Shown here piece after piece: positions 35,949 through 45,588 of a DNA stretch of 64,000 nucleotides (within the stretch, counting starts at the first letter, position 1; the number at the start of each line of letters is the position of its first letter). The DNA comes from JBNAVJ01 sp049700455 (GTDB lineage: Bacteria > Bacteroidota > Ignavibacteria > Tepidaquicellales > Tepidaquicellaceae), in contig JBNAVJ010000002.1 of the NCBI GenBank assembly GCA_049700455.1, positions 1 to 64,000 of the forward strand, read 5' to 3'. The position numbers were made by a program, and so were the translations under genes. The notes beneath the pieces were generated by a model that ran no database searches, was not told where the DNA came from, and worked only from the letters and a program-made list of their open reading frames with translations.

Positions 35949-36954
35949 ACTTCTTTACAAGCAAAACGATTAAATGATTTATATCATCCCACTCTTTCAG
36001 AAGTTCTTCTCTGATTTTATTCTGGTGTGTAAGAACTTCAGTTCTATTAAGATTGTTAATAAATTTTGGTAGCTCATTTTTCTTTATATGATACAACAAT
36101 TTTTTATTTTGCAAGAGTTCATTTGCTTTCATTACCCTTTCCCCACAATAAACTGAAGGGACACCTAACATTGCCCCTTCTCTTGCCATACTATCGCCAG
36201 AACTAATAACAGCAAGACTAAAATACATTAGGCTATGAATATCACTTACTGGCTCCTGTAATACCATCCAGTTCGAGGGATATTGAGACAACATTTTTTT
36301 ATTTTCAAGTGATAGAACATACTTGTAATTCTGTGGCAGTAGATTTGCCACTGAAGCAATAATATTTTTTTCCTGCCCCACATAATTCAATGAACCAGTA
36401 TCAACTTCCCTTACAAAAATATATTCCTTTTCTCTTAATCCAAGTTCTGTAAGAGTTTCAATTTTGGGTTCAAAGTATTTAGGAGATAAATATGCCCATT
36501 CTTTAAGACCGTAAAAATTATCTATCTTTCTTCCCCTTAAAACAGACGCTGGGAAAAGTAATTTAGTTGAAGTTATTTTTTCAAGTATCACATTAATCTT
36601 TCTTTCAGGATCATCATCAAATTGTATATTAGGAAGCCCAAATACTTTTAATGCACCTCCTAATATAAAACTACCAACACTTAAACCTATATCAACTTTT
36701 TTGTTATACACAAATTTTAAAAGTTTAAAAAATTTCAGGATATTAGCCTCTAATAGAATAGAAAAAAAATTACCTCTGTGTCTTCCCATTACTGTAATCG
36801 AAAAACTATTATACTCTCGTTTTGCAATTTCCGGAAGCTTACCTCGATTTAGTACAATCACATCTATCTGGTGTCCTTCTTCAGAAAGTTGCATTATACT
36901 ATTCTTAAAAAAATTCAGGTGGGCAGGATGCATTATATCAACCGTTATCCTCAT
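35929..36954 (-). CDS. DUF354 family protein (glycosyltransferase-like)
   Basis: 341 residues. The N-terminus MRITVDIMHPAHLNFFKN is typical of DUF354, and later features are GSFILGGALKVFGLPNIQFDD and MAREGAMLGVPSVYCG. The fold resembles UDP-GlcNAc 2-epimerase and GT-B enzymes. Members occur in polysaccharide loci, but their activity is not firmly established. It overlaps the FemAB-like gene by 4 bp. Confidence 0.78.
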   Translation of the reverse strand: MRITVDIMHPAHLNFFKNSIMQLSEEGHQIDVIVLNRGKLPEIAKREYNSFSITVMGRHRGNFFSILLEANILKFFKLLKFVYNKKVDIGLSVGSFILGGALKVFGLPNIQFDDDPERKINVILEKITSTKLLFPASVLRGRKIDNFYGLKEWAYLSPKYFEPKIETLTELGLREKEYIFVREVDTGSLNYVGQEKNIIASVANLLPQNYKYVLSLENKKMLSQYPSNWMVLQEPVSDIHSLMYFSLAVISSGDSMAREGAMLGVPSVYCGERVMKANELLQNKKLLYHIKKNELPKFINNLNRTEVLTHQNKIREELLKEWDDINHLIVLLVKKYGKRGN

Positions 36955-37991
36955 TGAGGGAAATTTACTTTCTGCCAGATTCTAAAGCCAAGTGAAGCTA
37001 TTTTAAACATTAGTTTATTATGATAAAAATAATATCTTCCAAACTCTTGCAGGGTCCCCCCAAATTTCATTTTATAATCTCTTACACCATAGGTTTTATC
37101 AGGAGCACCAGCACCACCCCAATCAAAAATATTGAACCCGTTTTCTTTACTCCATTTCATTATTTCATACGGAAGTAAATCATTTGGATAATACTTATAA
37201 TATTTGCTTTTCGAACCACCATACCACTCATAAGTTCTGTTTTTATAACATAAAATATACATAAAGCCAATCATCACTCCATCCCTGTAAGCTCCAAACA
37301 TTTTAAGCCGATTTTTACTTCCTAAGATTTTAAAAGCATTGACAAAAAACTCCCTATTTACCAACGGCATTCTTGCCTTATTATATACCTCCTGACATAT
37401 TTTATAACTCTCTACTACTTCTGCTTCGGAGTCCAGAATCTTCACTTTAAGGCCTTCTTTATAAGCACGATTTATATTTGTTCGCTTACGTGGTTGAATA
37501 TCATGCCAGAGTTCGCCATATTCCTTTTGAAGATCTACCAGAATTGTAAGATGTTTTGTGTATGTGAAACCTGCAGATACAAATGTCGGCTTGTATTCTT
37601 TTGTATCAAATAAATTCCGAATTTGAGTATAAATAACCTTTCCTTCAACTGCTTTTATGAAAGCAGTAAGTAATCCTTTAATTATATTTAAATCATTATT
37701 AATCGCAAGAGGTCCCCCCCAGCACACACACCGTGACGACATTTTTCCCATAAGACCCTTCCCTTCTTTTTGCACTACTCCTGACATCACACCAACAACT
37801 TTGTTATTACGATATGCCAGAATACAAATAGGTTCATAATTTGCTGCCGATAGAAAGCATTTATACATATCTGGCGTTTGAAAAATATATCCATAGGGGT
37901 GAGTTTCAACAAAATCTTCCCACTCACCGACAATTAGACCCTCCAGCCTATTAACAATCTTATATTCTATTTCACTTTGTTCATAAGCCAT
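36951..37991 (-). CDS. FemAB-like GNAT acyl/aminoacyltransferase
   Basis: About 346 residues from the ATG at 37991. Longer starts at 38036 (ATG) or 38045 (TTG) are possible, but this one places the first conserved segment (W-E-D-F-V-E-T-H-P-Y-G) at the usual distance. The FemAB/BioF2-like GNAT signatures are GYIFQTPDMYKCF, RKRTNINRAYKEGL and the C-terminal DLLPYEIMKWSKENGFNIFDWGG (positions about 300-322). Such proteins add amino acids or acyl groups to cell-envelope sugars. It overlaps the deacetylase-like gene by 25 bp. Confidence 0.78.
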   Translation of the reverse strand: MAYEQSEIEYKIVNRLEGLIVGEWEDFVETHPYGYIFQTPDMYKCFLSAANYEPICILAYRNNKVVGVMSGVVQKEGKGLMGKMSSRCVCWGGPLAINNDLNIIKGLLTAFIKAVEGKVIYTQIRNLFDTKEYKPTFVSAGFTYTKHLTILVDLQKEYGELWHDIQPRKRTNINRAYKEGLKVKILDSEAEVVESYKICQEVYNKARMPLVNREFFVNAFKILGSKNRLKMFGAYRDGVMIGFMYILCYKNRTYEWYGGSKSKYYKYYPNDLLPYEIMKWSKENGFNIFDWGGAGAPDKTYGVRDYKMKFGGTLQEFGRYYFYHNKLMFKIASLGFRIWQKVNFPQ

Positions 37992-38731
37992 TTCACAGAA
38001 TTTTTGGTATTCTGAAACAGAAACTCCAATAACCATTCCATCCAATTATCAGTCCATCTTTGCGGATGTATTGTAATCATAGCAAGGCGTGGGAACTTAT
38101 TGCTTCCTATAGCCCGAATAATATTCTGTGTATTTTTAAATTCAGGCTTATTTTCTAAATGAGGTACCTTATCACGAACACTAATAGATTTAGCATTCCA
38201 TCTCCGACCTGTATCAGTTAAATAAAACACTTTTTCAAAATCTAAATCTAAATAAGGTTCACCAATCAAACCGAATTTCTTATAATCATTAGTTTCCCAG
38301 ATATTTCTGTTATCGAATTTTGAAATTGGGCTACCGTGCATACAGATAGTTTTCACATCAAAATATTTACGAAACCTTTCTAAATTTTTTTCAAAACTAT
38401 TCAGGGCTTGTTTGATGTTTCCATTATTCATACTTAAATCTTCATAATGATACCCAATTTCATGGCCAAGCTCGAAAATACTTCTCATTACATCAAGGTT
38501 AAAACTTTTATTTACAATTCTAAAGTAATACGTCCCTCTTATTCCAAAATCGTGTTCAATTCTCGCCAGAACTAAAGCATTATGAGGTTTCTTATCAATA
38601 TCATGTCGGAGCATAATTCCGTTATCAGGTTGCCTTTCAAAATATTCCTGAACAGTTACAAAACTATAATCGTTTTTAATAAAAGATTCCAACAATTCAG
38701 AAAAAATCTTTATAGTAAACTCAAACTTCAT
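37967..38731 (-). CDS. Polysaccharide deacetylase-like protein
   Basis: 254 residues from the ATG at 38731, which overlaps the asnB stop by 11 bp. NodB-type motifs in order: LRHDIDKKPH (catalytic acid and metal Asp), GHEIGYHYEDLS (metal His pair region), CMHGSPIS and the C-terminal ITIHPQRW. It is likely to be a zinc-dependent carbohydrate N- or O-deacetylase, cytoplasmic since no signal peptide is seen. It is the first of three related proteins in the operon. Confidence 0.78.
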   Translation of the reverse strand: MKFEFTIKIFSELLESFIKNDYSFVTVQEYFERQPDNGIMLRHDIDKKPHNALVLARIEHDFGIRGTYYFRIVNKSFNLDVMRSIFELGHEIGYHYEDLSMNNGNIKQALNSFEKNLERFRKYFDVKTICMHGSPISKFDNRNIWETNDYKKFGLIGEPYLDLDFEKVFYLTDTGRRWNAKSISVRDKVPHLENKPEFKNTQNIIRAIGSNKFPRLAMITIHPQRWTDNWMEWLLEFLFQNTKNSVKWLMNKVK

Positions 38732-40553
38732 TGCAGTCAATAAACTTTCTAAACCACAATTCAAGGTTAATCCATTTCCAGATTTCTTTAGAGATATTTA
38801 TCTCTCCATTGAGATACTGACAATACTTATCAATGGCTTTTTTTGCATCTATATAACCTCTTTGAATAAAGCTTTGCGAAGAAAGAATATCCATTACCAA
38901 AGATCTAAACAATTCTGTTCTAAACCATTTATCCTCAGGAGTATCAAACCCCTTTTTATCCTTTCGCCGTGCAATTTCAGGAGGTAGATAATCTTTTAAA
39001 GCATTGCGAAGAAAATACTTTGTCATTCCCTTTTTAATTATAACATCTGAAGGTAAACTTAACGTTCGCTCTACTAATCTATAATCAAGAAAAGGGACTC
39101 TCGATTCTAACGAAAACCACATAGAATTCCGATCTTCCCATTTAAGTAAATGTTCAAGTTTAAATTCAAAATGATTAACTAATAATTCATTTAGAGTTTT
39201 TGCTTCGTATAGATTTTCTGAAATAAAGTTATCTATGACGTACTTTTTTGAAAAATCTCTCGTCAGATATCCTTTTTCCGTTACTCGAAGCTTCGTTCTG
39301 ATTGTTGATGAAAAGATATAGAAAATAAAAGTTTTAAATGCATACAGGGAACGATGTTTAAAGAAATAAGAAATATTCTCTGACATCAATTTCAGGAACT
39401 TAAGTTTTAACAAGAGTTCTTTATAGAACATACCAAAGAAATATGGATAACCTGCAAAAAGTTCATCGGCTCCCTGTCCATCAAGAGTAACAACAACGCG
39501 CCCTCGTGCAAGTTCCATAACCTTAAAATGGGCATAAGGTGAAGTTGATGGTACGGGCTCCCCCTGAGCATTTATAAAATTATTAATATCATTATATAGA
39601 CTTTCCGCATCTGGCGTAACATAGTACATATTTTTCAACATTGTACTGAAAAGATTAATATATTTACTTTCATCACATTCATCATCATAAATTGCTGAGA
39701 ATGTCTTTATATCATTTCTCCCAAAGGATTTTATAAGTACAGAAACAATACTTGAAGAATCAATCCCTCCGCTTAAACAAACACCAACAGGAACATCACT
39801 TCTTAACCTTAATTTTATTGAAGAAATAAACATCTCCCGAAATTCATCTCCACTTTCAAATGGTTGCTGAACCTGTTGATGCAAATCATACCATCTTTTA
39901 AACCTTACTTCCTTTCCCTCTATGGTAAAGCATTCACCATGCTGCAATTTGAAAATGTTACTAAAAAATGTTTCAGCAGTATGATCTGTACGATTGAAGG
40001 TTAGATAATCAAATATAATTCTGTCATTAGCCTGGGGTCGGGAATTGAGAACTTCAAGCAAAGGTGGAATCTCAGAAGCAAATACAAAACTTTCGCTATT
40101 CTGAAAATAATAAAATGGCTTAACACCAAATCGATCTCTTGCTCCAAATAATTTCTTCTCAATTGTATCGTAAATTACAAAAGCAAACATCCCATTAAAT
40201 TTATGCAAAGCTGACTCTCCATACTCAATATATGAATATAAGACAACTTCAGTATCAGTAGATGATTGAAATTTGTATCCTTTTTTTATTAATTCTTCCC
40301 TTAACTCAATGTAATTGTAAACCTCCCCATTATAAACTATAACATATCTGTGAGTTTCATCCCACATTGGCTGGTGACCGGCAGTACTTAAATCAATAAT
40401 ACTAAGCCTCATAAATCCAAATCCTATATTATTGTCAACATATATTCCCTCATCATCAGGTCCCCTGTGTTTTAATAAGTTCATCATACGTAGTAAATCG
40501 GAAGTATTTACCTTTCGATCTACAAAATATTTAATTCCACAAATCCCGCACAT
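38721..40553 (-). CDS. asnB: Asparagine synthase (glutamine-hydrolysing)
   Basis: 610 residues. The glutaminase nucleophile Cys2 is present (MCGICGI), with RLSIIDLS and YNGEVYN of the class II amidotransferase domain. The synthetase domain has the PP-loop LSGGIDSSS near 250 and DGQGADELFAGYP. It adenylates a carboxylate and transfers ammonia. In a glycan cluster the substrate may be a uronic acid rather than aspartate. It overlaps the methyltransferase gene by 1 bp. Confidence 0.88.
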   Translation of the reverse strand: MCGICGIKYFVDRKVNTSDLLRMMNLLKHRGPDDEGIYVDNNIGFGFMRLSIIDLSTAGHQPMWDETHRYVIVYNGEVYNYIELREELIKKGYKFQSSTDTEVVLYSYIEYGESALHKFNGMFAFVIYDTIEKKLFGARDRFGVKPFYYFQNSESFVFASEIPPLLEVLNSRPQANDRIIFDYLTFNRTDHTAETFFSNIFKLQHGECFTIEGKEVRFKRWYDLHQQVQQPFESGDEFREMFISSIKLRLRSDVPVGVCLSGGIDSSSIVSVLIKSFGRNDIKTFSAIYDDECDESKYINLFSTMLKNMYYVTPDAESLYNDINNFINAQGEPVPSTSPYAHFKVMELARGRVVVTLDGQGADELFAGYPYFFGMFYKELLLKLKFLKLMSENISYFFKHRSLYAFKTFIFYIFSSTIRTKLRVTEKGYLTRDFSKKYVIDNFISENLYEAKTLNELLVNHFEFKLEHLLKWEDRNSMWFSLESRVPFLDYRLVERTLSLPSDVIIKKGMTKYFLRNALKDYLPPEIARRKDKKGFDTPEDKWFRTELFRSLVMDILSSQSFIQRGYIDAKKAIDKYCQYLNGEINISKEIWKWINLELWFRKFIDCNEV

Positions 40554-41404
40554 TATTTTTTAACAATAAATAAATGTTTAAGATAAGGCATCAATGCAGT
40601 AATAGGAATTCGGAATAATTTTGAAGTAATAAATTCAGCCACCCGATAAGGCAAAAAGAAAAGTTTACGTTTAAAGTTAAACAAACGGTTATGAGTAATT
40701 AAGTATTTTGAACAAAAGTTGCCGGAAAGATTCAAAATTTCATAATCATAATCCTTTAGCCATCTTTTTATATGCCAGAAGGTTGTACCTCTTCTGCCTG
40801 CATAATCAAGATTCTTTCCTTCTTCCCATCTCTTTCTAAAAACCGCATATTTATATGCAAGTTTTGGTGGTAACCACGGAATAAAAAACAACCCTGTTGT
40901 ATGTGAATCTTTAGGGTATAAGAGATTTGGTGTCCCGGTAACAATATAGACTCCATTTTTTTTCAAAACCCGAAATGTCTCCCTTACATACTTACCTCTT
41001 TCATCTGTAATATGTTCTATCACATCCGCCAGAATTACAATATCAAAAAACTCCGTTTCAAAAGGAAGAGGATAGCTTTCTTGCATATATGTGAGTTCTA
41101 TTTTATCCAGTACTTTATAGGCTTCTGCACGTTTGGTCGCTGTAAAAAGTATATCTTTATTAATATCAACACCATATACTTTCCCCTCCCCTATGTTCAA
41201 TGCACAAGCAACCAGAGTTCCCCCCCCACCAGTTCCAAAAACAAGAACTTTTTTATCCTCCATCGGGGTAACATACTTAATCCAGGGAATTAAAGAATCC
41301 AGAGATGCTTCCACAGAAAAAAGTTGATCTTCCGGAATATAATTCAAATAGTCATCTTTTATTACAGGATGAACTTCTTTAGTATATAGTTTTTTCTCCT
41401 TCAA
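40553..41404 (-). CDS. Class I SAM-dependent methyltransferase
   Basis: 283 residues from a TTG start (41404) that overlaps the upstream stop (TTGA). Motif I is KVLVFGTGGGGTLVACAL near 48-65, followed by VYGVDINKD, FDIVILADVIEHITD and YIVTGTPNLLYP. It is a Methyltransf_11/UbiE-like fold and probably modifies the glycan or its precursor. The exact acceptor is unknown. Confidence 0.82.
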   Translation of the reverse strand: MKEKKLYTKEVHPVIKDDYLNYIPEDQLFSVEASLDSLIPWIKYVTPMEDKKVLVFGTGGGGTLVACALNIGEGKVYGVDINKDILFTATKRAEAYKVLDKIELTYMQESYPLPFETEFFDIVILADVIEHITDERGKYVRETFRVLKKNGVYIVTGTPNLLYPKDSHTTGLFFIPWLPPKLAYKYAVFRKRWEEGKNLDYAGRRGTTFWHIKRWLKDYDYEILNLSGNFCSKYLITHNRLFNFKRKLFFLPYRVAEFITSKLFRIPITALMPYLKHLFIVKK

Positions 41405-42714
41405 GTTGCTTTGTGTAACCGGACTTTTATAATTTTTATAATTTCAAACAACCCATAGAAGGCTACAGTAATAACGATAAAATCAATTGGGGTTCTATAC
41501 CTATAATTAGATAATACTATAAAGAGATGAATAAATGTCTGAAAGCAGATTACTATAAAGAGAAACCATAATAATTTATCTTTTTTCTTCAAGCCCAGAA
41601 AAAAACCTATCAACATAAATGGCAACAGAATTCCATAAGTCAACATCACAGAAAGATTGTGTTTCAAAGACCAGGGTTCCTGTGCCCTAAAACCTTCAAT
41701 AGTAAAAGAAGGCTTAACACGAAACGCAATCCAGAATTCCTTAAAACTACTTATTACTTTTTCAATGAAAGAAAATCTACGTGGGTATATTCCATATTTC
41801 ATCACTCGTTTGAGTTCTTTCTCAATTGTCCTATCGTAAATTTCATATCCTTTGATTACAGAATCTATAGTGGCATCACTAACCTCAATCTCCTGAGGGT
41901 AATTATATGAAGACGAGTATCCGAAAATTTTATCCACCACAAATGCTGTCCTTTGAGTTAATAAGACTGGTTTATGATATACTGAATAATTTCTTATAAA
42001 CCAGGGGAGTGAAAATAAACAAACCAGTAATGTAAATACAAATGATTTCTTAAGACCGGAAACAAAACTCAACGATTCATTACAATATTTATCTAATAAT
42101 AATATACCCACAAAAAACACCGGTGCAAACATTAAATATCTCTCATCAGTATGTATTAGAAGTGTGTAAACCAGTGAGAGTAAAATCAAATATTTTAAAT
42201 AATGTTTCTGAGCTATGACTTGAAATAGAAATAGAATGCTTAAAGCAAAAAAAAACTGAACCCAATTTTCTTTAAGAAGAGAAGGTACCCAGCGTATGTA
42301 ATAGACATAAAAAAGACTCCATATAGCTGATACAATCGCAATTTTTTTATCAAACACTAACCTTGCAGTATAATATATAATAACAGTTAAAGAAGCAGAA
42401 GCAATGGCATTAGCAATCATAGGAATTAAATAGTTAATGCCAAACAATTTGTAACAAATAAAGATAATTAAAGGGAACCCCGGACCTATGGCTACCTCTC
42501 TCCAATCAAAGTGTGATATATCAGGTAACCACACCCCCTGTTTAAGCATCTCTCTGGCAATATTATCATAGACCCAATCATCATCAAAATTGCTTGTACC
42601 CATAGAATAATACGATACAATAGCAAAAGTTAGTCTGATTATTAAAGATACCAAAAACAGTGTCCATATTAACTGTTTCTCACTCCGACTTTTTAGAAAT
42701 TCAGTTAACCTCAT
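41401..42714 (-). CDS. GT39/ArnT-like membrane glycosyltransferase
   Basis: About 437 residues from the ATG at 42714 (alternative ATG 42738). It has roughly ten membrane helices. The GT-C acidic motif is in the first outer loop (NFDDDWVYDNIAREML near 45). These enzymes use polyprenyl-phosphate sugars on the outer side of the inner membrane. The DUF2304 and DPM-like GT2 genes immediately upstream would supply such a donor. The overlap with DUF2304 is 14 bp. Confidence 0.76.
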   Translation of the reverse strand: MRLTEFLKSRSEKQLIWTLFLVSLIIRLTFAIVSYYSMGTSNFDDDWVYDNIAREMLKQGVWLPDISHFDWREVAIGPGFPLIIFICYKLFGINYLIPMIANAIASASLTVIIYYTARLVFDKKIAIVSAIWSLFYVYYIRWVPSLLKENWVQFFFALSILFLFQVIAQKHYLKYLILLSLVYTLLIHTDERYLMFAPVFFVGILLLDKYCNESLSFVSGLKKSFVFTLLVCLFSLPWFIRNYSVYHKPVLLTQRTAFVVDKIFGYSSSYNYPQEIEVSDATIDSVIKGYEIYDRTIEKELKRVMKYGIYPRRFSFIEKVISSFKEFWIAFRVKPSFTIEGFRAQEPWSLKHNLSVMLTYGILLPFMLIGFFLGLKKKDKLLWFLFIVICFQTFIHLFIVLSNYRYRTPIDFIVITVAFYGLFEIIKIIKVRLHKAT

Positions 42715-43072
42715 TTCCTTTTTTGTCTGATAAAACATCTTTTAATCTTTTTTCAAGTAAGGCATTATTGGTAATCAATTCTTTCACCTGATCATTTAGT
42801 CTCACTATCTTGATTGTAAGAAAAAGCATATATACAAGAAGGAAAGCAAATACAACAAGGTAAATAAGATTTTCAGTATAAAAACCAAAAAAGTTTCTTG
42901 AGATAAAAACATAAAAATTCTGAAAGAGCGGAATAGAAATAAAGAAAAAAGCAAGAACAAGCCACAAGATTGAATATGATGGGCTCAAGCTTTTGCGTCG
43001 TATGATATAAACAATTACCGATAGGAAAATAAGTCCTACTAAAAGGAAAATTATTTGTAACTTAAGAGTCAT
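42701..43072 (-). CDS. DUF2304 small membrane protein
   Basis: 123 residues with three hydrophobic helices (about 5-25, 33-50 and 66-88) and a charged C-terminal coiled coil. The RRKSLSPSYSILWLVLAFFF region is typical of DUF2304. Members are regularly encoded beside DPM1-like GT2 enzymes, as here (11-bp overlap), and may serve as a membrane partner for them. No enzymatic motif is seen. Confidence 0.76.
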   Translation of the reverse strand: MTLKLQIIFLLVGLIFLSVIVYIIRRKSLSPSYSILWLVLAFFFISIPLFQNFYVFISRNFFGFYTENLIYLVVFAFLLVYMLFLTIKIVRLNDQVKELITNNALLEKRLKDVLSDKKGNEVN

Positions 43073-43796
43073 ATTTTTTAGTCCATTCGTTTAAAATTTG
43101 CTTTTTTAATAGTAAACAACCAAGTATGTTTGCCAGTCCTTTAAAGGGATAGGTAAATGAGTTGATAAAACCATATAAAGATTTACCTTTATTTCTGCTT
43201 TTCATCATAACTGGAACTTCTAAAATCTTTGCTCCACTGAAATGTGATAAAAGATGTGTTTGATTTGGATCATTAATCTCGTGTTTATAATATTTCCCGA
43301 AGAATTCTATTACTCGCTTATCAAATGCTATGAAACCAGAAGTTACATCTTTTATTTTGTAACCAATTATCAGTGAAAGTAAAAAAGAAAAAAATCGTAT
43401 TCCAATCCGCCTTACCGCATAGGATTTAAAACCTTCTGTGATAAGAAATCTCGAACCAATAACCTGATTGGCTCTTTTATCCAGAATTGGTTGAATGATT
43501 TTACTAATCTCACTTGCAAGATGTTGACCATCACCATCAAACTGACAGACTATATCATAATTATTCTGGAAGGCATAAGTAAAATATGTTTTCCATGTTC
43601 CATTTATATCACTATTTACACAATGTGATAAAACATCAACATTAAGCTTCTTACAAACACCTATGGTGTTATCGGTAGAAGCATTATCAATAACTATAAT
43701 ATCATAACCTATAAAGTTATTATCCCTAAGATCCTGTATTACATCAGCAATATTTTCCTCTTCGTTATATGCAATAACTGCAATTAGAATTTTCAT
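43062..43796 (-). CDS. GT2 glycosyltransferase, dolichyl/polyprenyl-phosphate sugar synthase-like
   Basis: 244 residues. GT-A motifs: ILIAVIAYNEEENI at the N-terminus, YDIIVIDNASTDNT near 31, and the DxD-type QFDGDGQH near 87. VTSGFIAFDK near 160 is a DPM1-like feature. There are no strong membrane helices. It is predicted to put a sugar on polyprenyl phosphate for the nearby GT39 enzyme. It overlaps the NeuD-like gene by 4 bp. Confidence 0.8.
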   Translation of the reverse strand: MKILIAVIAYNEEENIADVIQDLRDNNFIGYDIIVIDNASTDNTIGVCKKLNVDVLSHCVNSDINGTWKTYFTYAFQNNYDIVCQFDGDGQHLASEISKIIQPILDKRANQVIGSRFLITEGFKSYAVRRIGIRFFSFLLSLIIGYKIKDVTSGFIAFDKRVIEFFGKYYKHEINDPNQTHLLSHFSGAKILEVPVMMKSRNKGKSLYGFINSFTYPFKGLANILGCLLLKKQILNEWTKKYDS

Positions 43797-44392
43797 ATTG
43801 GCTTTTTAATTACAGAAAAATCCTTGGAAGAATCACTTTTATACACCTTCCCTGCCTTAACAAAAGTATTGGACGGAACACTAATATGATCAACTATCAC
43901 TGCACCAGCTCCAATGAAACAATTTTCTCCTACTTCACAAAACCCATTTACAATACAGCCGGGAGAAAGAAAAGTATTAGATTTTATAATTGTATCATGA
44001 TTAACCACAACATTGGGCCAGATAAATACTATCTCCTCTATCTTTGAGTTAAAATCAATAACAGCATGTGGTAAGATTATAGTACCCTCTCCAATTTTTG
44101 TTGTCGGACATACATAAGAAGTCGGATGAACTAATGTTGCCACTGAGAAATTAGCTCCTTTAATACTTTCATATATTTTACGCCTGTTTTTTAAATCCAT
44201 AAACCCAATTCCCATCGCTATTTCAAAATCCTGTGGTGAGTATTCTTTTCTTACCTTCTCAAAATTACCTATTATATCATACCCTTCAGTAATATCACTT
44301 ATGTAACCTCCAAACTGATAATTGCATTGTTGAATCAGGTTTCTTACTATCCGACCATTATCCCCTGCACCATAGACAAGTATAGTTTTCAT
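43793..44392 (-). CDS. NeuD-like sugar acyltransferase (hexapeptide repeats)
   Basis: 199 residues. The N-terminal PglD_N-type domain has LVYGAGDNGRIVRNLI. The C-terminal left-handed beta helix (from about 95) has hexapeptide repeats such as IGEGTIILPHAVID and VGENCFIGAGAVIVDH. It transfers an acetyl or other acyl group from CoA to an amino sugar or sialic-acid-like sugar. It overlaps the ATP-grasp gene by 4 bp. Confidence 0.85.
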   Translation of the reverse strand: MKTILVYGAGDNGRIVRNLIQQCNYQFGGYISDITEGYDIIGNFEKVRKEYSPQDFEIAMGIGFMDLKNRRKIYESIKGANFSVATLVHPTSYVCPTTKIGEGTIILPHAVIDFNSKIEEIVFIWPNVVVNHDTIIKSNTFLSPGCIVNGFCEVGENCFIGAGAVIVDHISVPSNTFVKAGKVYKSDSSKDFSVIKKPI

Positions 44393-45588
44393 AATTTAGT
44401 AGTTATTTTTATTGATCTGGTAATTTGTTTAATCATATTTTCTGCTATGGAGGCAGCTTCTCTTGCATTTTTACCTGTTGTAATTACATAACCGTGTCTG
44501 CTAAGGCTATCAGTCACAGGTTCAATAACATCTCCTTCCCTAACGGATAATTTATACCACCTTACAAAAGTATTTTCTTTCAAAAAGTCTAAATTTGGAA
44601 CTGTTTTAACTCTGCCAGGGAGTAATGAAAGATAACGTATGGCTGAGCCACCAAGAGATTTTTTTTCAATATATGGATGTTCGCCACAAGCAATTAAAGT
44701 CAGTATTTGTTCCATATTTACTCCGGTAGAAAATGGAACAAGATGAGAAGTAATAAAATCTCCCCCTAATCTTGCACCAATCTCTATTACATATGGAGTA
44801 TCCCTATTAATTTTTATTTCAGTGTGACAGGCACAATTGTCAAGAGATAACGCCTGGATGACTTCAATTACTAATTCCTTTACTATACTTTGCAAATGTT
44901 CGGATAAACCTGAGGGCTCAGTGTGACCAAGCTCAACATTATAGGGAGGAAGAGAGGTTAGTTTATCGGTTATCTGAATAATATATGTCTTTCCACCGTA
45001 GGTTAGGCTTTCGACGCTTATTTCCTTTCCTTCTATGTATTCTTCAATTAACACTTTTTTTTTCTTAGTAAATTTCATCGCCTGTTCAATTGCTTGCTCC
45101 ACTTCAACGATGTTATTACAAACTACAACCCCTCTACTCCCCGAACTATCAACAGGCTTAACAACCACAGGGAAATTTATCCCTGAGGAATAGTTGTTAA
45201 TATACAAATTTTTATTTACAAGGAAACCCCGAGCACACGGGATCCCGTGTTTGATAAATGCCTTTTTCATTAGACACTTATCAGTTGCAAGTCTTACCGC
45301 ATTAACTGAAGGGAAAATAAGGTTCAGACTTTCAGCAATCTTAGACATCATCCTCAGAGGTTTGTCTGTTGAAGAAGTTACAATGCCACTTATTCTGTAT
45401 TTCCTTGCAATAGAAAGTGTTTTATCGAAGTCGTTAGCACCAACTGTTTCAAAAACATCAGCGAGCTGACGACAGGGTGCATTAGAATCAGGATCAATTG
45501 CAATAACTTTATAATTCAGTCTCTTTACACTTTCAATGAGAGACCCTTGTAATTCCCCTGCACCAAAAACAAGAACGTTTTTTTTCAT
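44389..45588 (-). CDS. ATP-grasp ligase (PurK/CarB-like)
   Basis: 399 residues. A Rossmann-like N-domain (VLVFGAGELQGSLI, VIAIDPDSNAPC) is followed by an ATP-grasp core with FPVVVKPVDSSGSRG near 140 and VLIEEYIEGKEISVE. The metal-binding end is YVIEIGARLGGDFI near 270. Family members form an amide or carboxylate-amine bond through an acyl-phosphate. In this cluster it may attach an amino acid or amine to a sugar acid. The start overlaps the VOC gene by 1 bp. Confidence 0.84.
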   Translation of the reverse strand: MKKNVLVFGAGELQGSLIESVKRLNYKVIAIDPDSNAPCRQLADVFETVGANDFDKTLSIARKYRISGIVTSSTDKPLRMMSKIAESLNLIFPSVNAVRLATDKCLMKKAFIKHGIPCARGFLVNKNLYINNYSSGINFPVVVKPVDSSGSRGVVVCNNIVEVEQAIEQAMKFTKKKKVLIEEYIEGKEISVESLTYGGKTYIIQITDKLTSLPPYNVELGHTEPSGLSEHLQSIVKELVIEVIQALSLDNCACHTEIKINRDTPYVIEIGARLGGDFITSHLVPFSTGVNMEQILTLIACGEHPYIEKKSLGGSAIRYLSLLPGRVKTVPNLDFLKENTFVRWYKLSVREGDVIEPVTDSLSRHGYVITTGKNAREAASIAENMIKQITRSIKITTKL

